The position numbers and the translations under genes were made by a program. From Myxococcales bacterium (GTDB lineage Bacteria > Myxococcota > Bradymonadia > REDH01): a DNA stretch of 5,488 nt. Of this stretch, positions 1 to 5,488 are shown piece after piece; the first letter of the stretch is position 1; every line of letters starts with the position of its first letter. The stretch lies in the NCBI GenBank assembly GCA_018970625.1, contig JAGWVZ010000274.1, positions 1 through 5,488 of the forward strand. Reading direction: 5' to 3'. The notes under the pieces were generated by a model. It made no database searches. It saw only the letters and a list, made by a program, of their open reading frames with translations, and was not told where the DNA came from.

Positions 1-353
1 AAAAAGAAAAAGGCCCTTTATCGAAGGCACGGCGGGGAGACTCAGCATCACCATGCGCCGCTAACCCCGGGATCTACTTCGGTACGAAAATTAACGGTCA
101 ATGATTCAGGAGATACACTCGGCCGTTCCGGACTCCATTCACACACCCGTTGTGTTGAAGGGTCCAACCTGAGTCGGTTCAGATGCCACAAAGCGGCCCG
201 AGGCCACAGGGAGCATGTTCCGGGTTGGACACGGGAAGTAGCCAGGCCGCTCCTTGTTGCGCCAGACGTTTACCCGCAGTCGCCGCGCTTAGTTGCGCAT
301 TCGATCACGGCTGTCAAGCGTGCACGCTCGTTTCCCCACCCCTCGCAAACGTG
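1..353. other. Gene-free left end of the window, downstream of htpG
   Basis: No convincing gene is visible in these 353 bases. The plus-strand ORF at 183-407 has no ribosome-binding site, a composition unlike a real protein, and overlaps the htpG end. I see no tRNA or rRNA signature on either strand. Visible structure includes a perfect 12-bp palindrome at 317-328 (agcgtgcacgct) and a perfect 8-bp inverted repeat at 162-169 and 223-230 (gtccaacc / ggttggac). At 1-16 there is an A-rich run that reads as a T-rich tract on the minus strand. The left edge (1-64) could hold the end of a plus-strand gene (stop TAA at 62-64), the start of a minus-strand gene (ATG at 54 to 52, open to the edge), or the tail of a minus-strand terminator; the window does not decide among these. 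A transcript 3' end for htpG must lie here or further left. Confidence 0.6.
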
Positions 354-2237
354 TCAGGCCGGACTAACCGGCTGCAGCGCCTGCTGCATCAGCGACGTCA
401 TGCGTGATGCAAAACGGGCCGGATCCTCCACCGGGCTCCCTTCCGTCAGCAGCGCCTGATCGTAAAGCAGCTCGACCCAGTCGCGCAGCGTACCTTCCGA
501 ACCGGCGTCATCGACCATACCCGACAGCTTCTGGATCACCGTATGTCCAGGATTCACTTCCAGAATCCGCTTCGTCGCCGGAACGTCGTAACGGTTGGCC
601 TGCATCAGACGCTCAATAAAGCTCGGCAAGCCACCCTTCGGAACCACCAGACAAACCGGAGAGTCCTGCAGGCGAGTCGACACTCGAATATCGCTCACCC
701 GATCACCCAGAATGTCCTTCATGCGGGTTGTCAGGCGGTCGGCCGTCTCCTTCTGCTCGTCCGTCGGCTTCTCGTCCAGGTCCAGATCGGCCGACATCGC
801 GTTCACCAGCGGGCGACCATCGAACTCCCTCAGCGAGTCCACCAGCCAGTGATCGACCGGATCGACCAGCAGCACGATCTCCCATCCACGACGACGCAAC
901 CCTTCGATATGAGGCGCATTCTCCACCGCGCGACGCGAGGCGCCGTGCGCGAAGTAAATCGCCTTCTGGTCTTCCGGCATTCGCTCCACGTAGCTCGCCA
1001 GCGACACCGGCTCCGTCGATGTCGTCGTCTCGAAGCGCAGCAGCTTTGACAGACGCTCGCGGTGCTCGGGCTCGTTCGGAATCCCCTCCTTCAGCACCTT
1101 TCCGAACTGCGACCACAACGTCGTGTAGTCTTCCGGGCGATCCGTCGCGATCGAATCCAGCAGGTCCAGCACACGCTTCACCAGCTGCTTGCGAATCGTC
1201 CGCGTCACCTTCGAATCCTGCAGCAGCTCACGCGACACGTTCAGCGGCAGGTCGTCCGAATCCACCACGCCGCGCACAAAACGCAGCCACGGCGGCAGCA
1301 GCTCCTCGCACTCGTCCATGATCAGAACACGGCGAACATACAGCTTCACACCATGAGAACGATCGCGATCGAACAGGTCGAACGGCGCGCGCTTCGGAAT
1401 GAAAAGAAGGCTGTGGAACTCGGTCGCCCCTTCAATGCGGAAGTGCGTGCGTGCCAGCGGTTCGGCATAGTCACGCGTCAGATGCTCGTAGAACGTCGTG
1501 TACTGCTCGTCGGTGACCTCGGAAGCCGAGCGACGCCACAGCGCGCTCGCCTTGTTGATGGTCTCCCACTCCACCTTCGACTCTTCGCCCTCTTCCTTCG
1601 ACTCCGTACCCAGAAGAATCGGGTAGTCGATGTAGTCGCTGTAGCGCTCGACCAGCGTGCGCACGCGCCAGTCGTTGGCGTAGTCCTTGTGCTCGTCCCG
1701 CAGGTACAGCGTCAGAGTCGTCCCAGCCTCGGCGCGCGTCGCCGGCTCGACCGTGAACGACTCCTTCGCATCCGACGTCCAGCGCCATGCCTCGTCGCTA
1801 CCCACCGCACGCGAAACGACCTCTACGCGGTCGGCCACCAGGTACGCGCTATAAAAACCAACGCCGAACTGACCAATCAGGTTCGACTGCGCCGACGCCT
1901 TCGCCTCCTTCAGCTTCTCGGCAAACGCGCGCGTTCCCGAGCGTGCGATGGTGCCGAGGTTGTCGATGAGCTCCTGACGCGACATGCCGATGCCGTTGTC
2001 GCTGATCGTCAGAATCCCGTCGTCCTCGTAGCCCTGCAGACGGATCTCCAGCGACGCCGTCTGCCACTCCGGGCGGCTCATGCTCTCAAACCGGCGCTTG
2101 TCGAGCGCGTCCGACGCATTCGACAGCAGCTCGCGCAAGAAAATCTCTGGGTTGCTGTACAGCGAGTTGATCACCAGGCTCAGCACCTGATGCACCTCTG
2201 CCTGAAACGCATGGGTCTGTGGGGTCTCGGTACTCAC
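354..2237 (-). CDS. htpG: Molecular chaperone HtpG (bacterial Hsp90)
   Basis: This is the cytosolic ATP-dependent Hsp90 chaperone, a homodimer that remodels client proteins, often with DnaK. The 627 residues match the usual length of about 625. The N-terminal GHKL ATPase domain (about 1-220) shows ELLSNASDALDK with E36 and N40, the nucleotide-binding DNGIGM (80-85), GTIARSGT (95-102) and the lid motif IGQFGVGFYSAYLVAD (121-136). The middle domain (about 230-500) has LYVRRVLIMDECEELLPPWL and LNVSRELLQ, whose R336 corresponds to the catalytic arginine of E. coli HtpG. The C-terminal dimerisation domain follows, and there is no eukaryotic MEEVD tail. The start is GTG at 2237, chosen because a GGAGG lies 5 nt upstream and the protein then begins as the family does. 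The stop is TGA at 356-354. It lies 124 bp downstream of the EVE gene on the same strand. I saw no CIRCE element and no convincing heat-shock sigma-factor promoter. The gene looks complete and intact. Confidence 0.98.
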   Translation of the reverse strand: MSTETPQTHAFQAEVHQVLSLVINSLYSNPEIFLRELLSNASDALDKRRFESMSRPEWQTASLEIRLQGYEDDGILTISDNGIGMSRQELIDNLGTIARSGTRAFAEKLKEAKASAQSNLIGQFGVGFYSAYLVADRVEVVSRAVGSDEAWRWTSDAKESFTVEPATRAEAGTTLTLYLRDEHKDYANDWRVRTLVERYSDYIDYPILLGTESKEEGEESKVEWETINKASALWRRSASEVTDEQYTTFYEHLTRDYAEPLARTHFRIEGATEFHSLLFIPKRAPFDLFDRDRSHGVKLYVRRVLIMDECEELLPPWLRFVRGVVDSDDLPLNVSRELLQDSKVTRTIRKQLVKRVLDLLDSIATDRPEDYTTLWSQFGKVLKEGIPNEPEHRERLSKLLRFETTTSTEPVSLASYVERMPEDQKAIYFAHGASRRAVENAPHIEGLRRRGWEIVLLVDPVDHWLVDSLREFDGRPLVNAMSADLDLDEKPTDEQKETADRLTTRMKDILGDRVSDIRVSTRLQDSPVCLVVPKGGLPSFIERLMQANRYDVPATKRILEVNPGHTVIQKLSGMVDDAGSEGTLRDWVELLYDQALLTEGSPVEDPARFASRMTSLMQQALQPVSPA

Positions 2238-2242
2238 GATGG

Positions 2243-2247
2243 CCTCC
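2243..2247 (-). promoter_or_regulatory. Ribosome-binding site of htpG
   Basis: On the minus strand this reads GGAGG, five bases before the GTG at 2237. It is the strongest Shine-Dalgarno match near this gene and fixes the GTG as the start. Confidence 0.8.
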
Positions 2248-2361
2248 GTCCGGGGGTGGTGTTGATGGGTTCACGCGGGTTGGCAATCTTTGCACCGCCC
2301 TGCCCCATGCAAGCCCATTCCCGAATTTCCCCGCCCATCGAACCGTACTCCCACCCCCGAT

Positions 2362-2838
2362 TCAGGGGTCCGGCGTCTCGGCAATGCGCAGAATCTCATC
2401 GTACTCGTCCTCGGTCACCGGCATCACCGACAGGCGATTGCCCCGCTGCAACAGCCGCATCTGCTGCAACAGCGCGCTGCATCGCAGGTCATCGAACGTC
2501 ACCTGACGCTGCACCGGCCTCAGCGCCTTCAGATCCACCATCACCCAGCGCGGATTCCCGGGTGTCGCCTTCGGGTCGTAGTACTCCGACGACGGGTCCT
2601 GCGCGGTGTGGTCCGGGTAGGCCTCACGCACGACCTCACAGATGCCCGCGAGGTGCGGCGGTACCGCGTTGGAGTGCCAGAACAGCACACGATCGCCCAA
2701 CTTCATGCCATCACGCATAAAATTACGCGCCTGATAGTTACGAACACCATCCCAGGAGCTAATCCCACCCGGCTTTGCGCTATGCATCGCAAAACTGTGA
2801 ACATCGGGCTCTGACTTCACCAACCAGTAGTTGCGCAC
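2362..2838 (-). CDS. EVE domain-containing protein (thymocyte nuclear protein 1 / Thyn1-like)
   Basis: This is a single-domain EVE protein of about 158 residues, the usual size for bacterial stand-alone members. Family hallmarks are YWLVKSEPDVHSF at the N-terminus, WDGVRNYQARNFMRD (about 29-43), the strand GDRVLFWHSN, GICEVVREAYPD, the YYDPKATPGNPRWVMVDL segment, and a closing helix PVTEDEYDEILRIAE. EVE domains belong to the PUA/ASCH/YTH fold group. They are thought to bind modified bases: eukaryotic Thyn1 reads 5-methyl- and 5-hydroxymethylcytosine in DNA, and other members are linked to RNA. The substrate here cannot be told from sequence. There is no signal peptide or membrane segment, so it is presumably cytoplasmic. 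Two consecutive GTG codons (2841 and 2838) can start it. I chose 2838 because AAGGAG is then 7 nt upstream; the other gives one extra residue. It lies upstream of htpG on the same strand, with a 124-bp gap. Confidence 0.93.
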   Translation of the reverse strand: MRNYWLVKSEPDVHSFAMHSAKPGGISSWDGVRNYQARNFMRDGMKLGDRVLFWHSNAVPPHLAGICEVVREAYPDHTAQDPSSEYYDPKATPGNPRWVMVDLKALRPVQRQVTFDDLRCSALLQQMRLLQRGNRLSVMPVTEDEYDEILRIAETPDP

Positions 2839-2845
2839 CACATCA

Positions 2846-2851
2846 CTCCTT
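2846..2851 (-). promoter_or_regulatory. Ribosome-binding site of the EVE gene
   Basis: The minus strand reads AAGGAG here. The spacing is 7 nt to the GTG at 2838 and 4 nt to the GTG at 2841, which favours the downstream GTG. An ATG at 2843 is also close but is out of frame with the EVE protein. Confidence 0.7.
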
Positions 2852-2962
2852 CATCGACCTGCGCATCGGGGCAGACCGTCGACTGCCACCACACGCGCCC
2901 TGTTTGCGCACACCCGGCCAGAATCACAACCGGCTTGCACCAGAACCGCATCGGACAGGCAG

Positions 2963-3012
2963 GGCGGCGGCTCCGTTCAACGCCGCCAACGCGCCGGGCT
3001 ACGCCGGCGCGT
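2963..3012 (-). terminator. Two GC-rich hairpins at the end of the metallophosphoesterase gene
   Basis: A perfect 9-bp stem (2989-2997 with 3004-3012, acgcgccgg / ccggcgcgt) closes a 6-base loop that includes the TAG stop codon of the metallophosphoesterase. A second 7-bp stem (2963-2969 with 2981-2987) follows a few bases downstream on the minus strand. Neither is followed by a T-run, so this is not a classical intrinsic terminator. It could act as a weak terminator, an mRNA 3'-end stabiliser, or nothing more than GC-rich chance pairing. Confidence 0.35.
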
Positions 3013-4171
3013 GAAACTCAATCACCGTGATCTCGGGCGGCGCACCAACGCGCATGGGTGGTCCCCAGTAACCCGTGCCACAGCTGATGTAAATCTGCGT
3101 ATCTCCCCGACGATGAAGGCCTTTCAGGTACGGCTGATCCAGCGTCACCAGATGACTGAACGGCCAGATCTGCCCGCCGTGGGTGTGCCCAGACAGCTGC
3201 AGGTCCACCCCAAGCCGAACCGCGTCCACGATGTGTTTCGGCTGATGAGCGAGCAGGATCAGCGCCTGCGACACATCATGACCACCCATGGCACGGTCGG
3301 GGTCTGCGCCGTGACCGGGACCAAACTGGTGCGCCGTCCAGTCATCGACGCCCGCCAGAGCGAACGACGCACCCGGCTCACCCACCTGCACCCGTTCGTT
3401 GCGCAGCACCCGTACACCCAGCTCCGGCAGGAAACGCAACCAGCCGTCCACCTGCGAGTAGTACTCATGATTTCCGGTCACAAAGTACGTTCCGTGCTTC
3501 GATACCAGCCCAGCCAGCGGCGCCACCTCGGCCCCCAGCTCTTCTACCGTCCCGTCTACCAGGTCACCCGTGATCGCCACCAGGTCGGGCTGCAACCGGT
3601 TCGTCTCCTCGACGACCATGCGCACAAAGTCTCCTCGAATGGTCTGACTCACGTGGATGTCCGTCAGCTGCACCATCCGAAAGCCATTCAGAGCCGCTGG
3701 CCAACGAGGAATCTCCACCCGCAGGTTCACAATGCGCGGCTTCACCAGCACCCGCGCTACGCCGCCAACCGTCATCGCCGCAACGGTACCGCCCACGACG
3801 GCCGAAATGCCGCCCGTCAGAAGAGCGCGGCGAGACTCCAGAACGCCGGGATCGCCCTGCCGCACCCACACCCACTCCACAAACCAACGCACGGGCTCCA
3901 TCGCAAACGTGAACATAAACGCCAGAAACAGACTGCCCATCCACGTAAAGCCCAGCCACGCCGCAGGCATCGCGATGAACGCCGGTCCCAGCCGTGACAC
4001 CAGCGGCGTGGTCACCTGCAACAGAAAACCTGCCACAAGCGTCCAGGTCAGCGCGGTACGCCAGACACCCACACTCAGCGGAGCCACCAGCCGCAACCAC
4101 ACAAAACCATGCAGGAGCAGTGACAGGGTGGTCACCACCGTAAGAAAGATCGCAATTCGAAAAGGGGTCAT
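2999..4171 (-). CDS. Membrane-anchored metallophosphoesterase (YkuE/YaeI-like, calcineurin-like fold)
   Basis: This is a two-metal phosphoesterase of the YkuE/YaeI type (COG1408-like), about 390 residues with this start. Members hydrolyse phosphodiester or pyrophosphate bonds, some in lipid or cell-wall precursors; the substrate here is unknown. The catalytic domain (about 160-390) carries all expected metal-ligand motifs: LTDIH (D171, H173), TGDLVDG (D203), TGNHEYY (N234, H235), LLAHQP (H309) and SGHTHGGQ (H329, H331). Ahead of it are roughly three hydrophobic helices (about 4-27, 38-58, 64-90). Then comes ESRRALLTGG (about 112-121) running into a fourth hydrophobic stretch, which resembles the twin-arginine signal of YkuE and YaeI, but internal. 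I chose ATG at 4171 because a GGAAG lies 8 nt upstream and the first helix begins directly after it. A longer reading from GTG at 4270 (423 residues) adds an unremarkable polar stretch, has no ribosome-binding site, and would leave little room for a divergent promoter. The stop is TAG at 3001-2999. Confidence 0.93.
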   Translation of the reverse strand: MTPFRIAIFLTVVTTLSLLLHGFVWLRLVAPLSVGVWRTALTWTLVAGFLLQVTTPLVSRLGPAFIAMPAAWLGFTWMGSLFLAFMFTFAMEPVRWFVEWVWVRQGDPGVLESRRALLTGGISAVVGGTVAAMTVGGVARVLVKPRIVNLRVEIPRWPAALNGFRMVQLTDIHVSQTIRGDFVRMVVEETNRLQPDLVAITGDLVDGTVEELGAEVAPLAGLVSKHGTYFVTGNHEYYSQVDGWLRFLPELGVRVLRNERVQVGEPGASFALAGVDDWTAHQFGPGHGADPDRAMGGHDVSQALILLAHQPKHIVDAVRLGVDLQLSGHTHGGQIWPFSHLVTLDQPYLKGLHRRGDTQIYISCGTGYWGPPMRVGAPPEITVIEFHAPA

Positions 4172-4179
4172 GTATCGAG

Positions 4180-4184
4180 CTTCC
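4180..4184 (-). promoter_or_regulatory. Probable ribosome-binding site of the metallophosphoesterase
   Basis: The minus strand reads GGAAG here, 8 nt before the ATG at 4171. It is a modest match, but no comparable site precedes the two alternative starts at 4210 (ATG) and 4270 (GTG). Confidence 0.45.
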
Positions 4185-4312
4185 GGTGCCTTGAAAGGCG
4201 TCGATGCCATCGCAGGAAGAGCGCGCTCGACCACGAACGGGCGACGCCAGAATGGCACCTGCACCGACACACATGGCCGAAATGAACCGGCCGATCTTCG
4301 GGTTTGTTCCGC

Positions 4313-4609
4313 ATGGAAGGGTTCTTTGCGTTCTTTCAGTCTGGCAGCACCCGTAACGCGCTGTTTGGGATCATGATGCTGGTCTCACTCTTTTCGCTCA
4401 CGCGACGATACTTTCGCCAGCGAAGTGAGCGAGCGCCCGTGACCCGTGTGGATGATGCCGGCATTCGCGCCATGGTTGCACGCGGTGATCGCTACCGCGC
4501 CATGAAGATTTACCGCGATATGCATCGTGTAGATCCAACCGAAGCGCGGAGAGTCATTGAGACGATGGAAGCCGAGCTGGCCGCACAGGCTCAACCACCA
4601 CCGCCCTGA
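4313..4609 (+). CDS. Small membrane-anchored protein with L7/L12 C-terminal-like helices; function unknown
   Basis: The gene encodes 98 residues from ATG at 4313, or 101 from an in-frame TTG at 4304; an in-frame stop at 4283 limits any further extension. I do not recognise a named family. The N-terminus is aromatic and hydrophobic (MEGFFAFF), followed by a probable single membrane helix (about 15-30, NALFGIMMLVSLFSL) and a positively charged stretch (TRRYFRQRSER) that predicts a cytoplasmic C-terminus. Residues about 47-82 (IRAMVARGDRYRAMKIYRDM, then HRVDPTEARRVIE) follow the pattern 'G.+..AIK.yR...g.....EAk..Ve' seen in domains resembling the C-terminal part of ribosomal protein L7/L12. The tail is alanine-, glutamine- and proline-rich. 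No good Shine-Dalgarno sequence precedes either start. The gene diverges from the metallophosphoesterase (141 bp between starts) and converges on the FGE-like gene (111 bp between stops). The hydrophobic helix, charge pattern and clean frame favour a real gene. Confidence 0.75.
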   Translation: MEGFFAFFQSGSTRNALFGIMMLVSLFSLTRRYFRQRSERAPVTRVDDAGIRAMVARGDRYRAMKIYRDMHRVDPTEARRVIETMEAELAAQAQPPPP

Positions 4610-4720
4610 AAAGTTCAAGCGCTTCGTAGGTTTACACACGCCACGGGCGACCACGGAACATCGAACTGGCAAAGCGTCCCAGCATGGGAAGTGCGCGCCG
4701 GCAGCGCAGTCCAGCGACGG

Positions 4721-5488
4721 TCAGGGCAGTGAGCGAACGAGGCGAAAACCTACCGTGCGGCGCCCTATCGCCGCCATGCCTTCCCGGGCGGCCACCCGAC
4801 ACAGCTCGGCCGTATCGCGATAACTGCACCCGCGCACAACGCGACTGCTGCCCTGCTGGGGGCCCGTGGGGTCGGTCACCGCCTCGCTCGGCAGCGGCGC
4901 GTAATAATCCCACACCCACTCGGATGCGTTCCCAATGACGTCGTAAAGCCCGTTGGGGTTTGGCTGCCGCGATCGAATCGGCTGAGGGCCGCACCGCTCG
5001 GCGCCGATATTCCAACGGCTGCAGTCTTCTCCCGGGCTCCAGGCAACCGCGCTGTTGCCTCCGTAAACGGCGATGTTACCCAGCACAGGGTCCAGCGGAC
5101 TACGACCGGTAGTGGTCACGCTACCCGCCCACGTGGACTCGTTGATGCCTGCTCGTGCGGCAAACTCCCACTCGGCTTCGGTGGGCAGTCGATACCCCTC
5201 GCAGCGCACCCCCTCAGGCCAGGACACGGTGCGCACTCCGTTGTCACTTGTGATCAGGTAGCAGCTGTCCAGACCGTCATTCATGGACCGCGCGTTCGCG
5301 TACAGCGCTGCGTCAGCCCAGGAGACATTTGTGACGGGGCAATCATCGCCGCAGGCGGCGAAATCATCGGGCATGGCGGCCATCAGCTCGCCATACTCCC
5401 CACGCGTCACCTCGTGGTCCTGCACAGCAAGGCGATAGGTCAGGGTCACCCGATGGGAATGTTCATCGGAGCGACGACCCGGCTCCGT
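4721..5488 (-). CDS. FGE/SUMF1-domain protein (formylglycine-generating-enzyme-like), N-terminus beyond the window
   Basis: The frame stays open to the right edge and the conserved domain start (EPGRRSDEHSHRVTLTYRL) runs across the GTG at 5449, so the true start lies outside the window; 255 residues are visible. Domain landmarks in fragment numbering are EVTRGEY (26-32), CPVTNVSWADA (50-60), CEGYRLPTEAEWEFAARAG (96-114), NPNGLYDVIGNASEWVWDYY (177-196), RVVRGCSY (216-223) and the terminal GFRLVRSLP. The fold is that of the formylglycine-generating enzyme family, which also includes EgtB/SenA-type oxidases, PvdO and many non-enzymatic binding proteins. At the place of the FGE redox pair (human C336/C341) it reads RGCSYRDTAELCR: the first position aligns with D225 and only the second keeps a cysteine (C230). 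A sulfatase-activating role is therefore unlikely. Eight cysteines suggest disulfides and a secreted or lipoprotein location, as in the many myxobacterial paralogues. The stop is TGA at 4723-4721. Confidence 0.92.
   Translation of the reverse strand, partial: TEPGRRSDEHSHRVTLTYRLAVQDHEVTRGEYGELMAAMPDDFAACGDDCPVTNVSWADAALYANARSMNDGLDSCYLITSDNGVRTVSWPEGVRCEGYRLPTEAEWEFAARAGINESTWAGSVTTTGRSPLDPVLGNIAVYGGNSAVAWSPGEDCSRWNIGAERCGPQPIRSRQPNPNGLYDVIGNASEWVWDYYAPLPSEAVTDPTGPQQGSSRVVRGCSYRDTAELCRVAAREGMAAIGRRTVGFRLVRSLP

Noticed and set aside
101..172. ATG-initiated 23-residue plus-strand frame
   Set aside because: Too short to judge, no ribosome-binding site upstream, and no hydrophobic or other telling pattern.
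183..407. 74-codon plus-strand frame in the left gene-free region
   Set aside because: No ribosome-binding site, low-complexity composition without a recognisable family, and overlap with the end of htpG.
2254..2320. Possible promoter for htpG (TTGCAT box and a TTGCA/TGCAA inverted repeat on the minus strand)
   Set aside because: No acceptable -10 box at the right distance and no heat-shock CCCCAT-type element in position; the repeat is only 5 bp.
1062..2720. Long plus-strand frame of 552 codons opposite htpG and the EVE gene
   Set aside because: It is the antisense shadow of two well-supported genes. Its product is rich in Arg, Gln, His and Leu, has no recognisable domain, and crosses the htpG-EVE gap without any sign of a start site. 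Long antisense frames are common opposite GC-rich chaperone genes.
2831..3997. Plus-strand frame of 388 codons opposite the metallophosphoesterase
   Set aside because: It has an Arg/His-rich composition, no domain, and lies opposite a gene with all catalytic motifs intact.
4219..4228. 10-bp palindrome gagcgcgctc between the divergent genes
   Set aside because: Simple GC/CG alternation that is expected by chance in GC-rich DNA; no second copy seen nearby.
4677..4689. Short hairpin (tccca-gca-tggga) between the convergent gene ends as a terminator
   Set aside because: Only a 5-bp stem with a 3-base loop and no T-run on either strand; too weak to call.
4632..5015. Minus-strand frame of 127 codons overlapping the FGE-like gene
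   Set aside because: An Arg/Ala/Gly-rich out-of-frame shadow of the FGE-like coding sequence.

Overview
The window carries five protein-coding genes, four on the minus strand and one small gene on the plus strand. All are ordinary bacterial chromosomal functions. No transposase, phage gene, CRISPR array, tRNA or rRNA was seen. The DNA is GC-rich, coding density is high from position 354 rightward, and four of the genes have close relatives in widespread families. The organism is probably a deltaproteobacterium in the broad sense (Myxococcota or Bradymonadota type). That rests mainly on the cysteine-rich FGE/SUMF1-type protein at the right edge, whose 'C..CPV..VsW' and 'CxGYRLPTEAEWE' layout is typical of large secreted paralogue families in those groups. 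This placement is an inference, not a proven assignment.

Layout from left to right. Positions 1-353 hold no convincing gene. They contain a 12-bp palindrome, a long-range inverted repeat and an A-rich left edge that can be read in several ways. Positions 354-2237 (minus) are htpG, the bacterial Hsp90, with a GTG start and a good ribosome-binding site. Upstream of it, also on the minus strand, is an EVE-domain protein gene (stop at 2362), followed by a metallophosphoesterase gene (2999-4171) with several N-terminal membrane helices and an internal twin-arginine motif. Two GC-rich hairpins lie over and just after the metallophosphoesterase stop codon. A small membrane-anchored protein with an L7/L12-C-terminal-like helix pattern runs the other way (4313-4609, plus), diverging from the metallophosphoesterase. 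It converges on the FGE/SUMF1-type gene (4721-5488, minus), which is cut by the right window edge and so lacks its N-terminus.

The three central minus-strand genes (metallophosphoesterase, EVE protein, htpG) are co-directional with gaps of about 160 and 124 bp. They could be read together, but the gaps are wide enough for separate promoters, and no shared pathway is evident. I found no new multi-gene system here. The points most worth a second look are the unrecognised small membrane protein, the FGE-like protein that lacks the full catalytic cysteine pair, the internal RR motif of the phosphoesterase, and the unexplained non-coding left end.
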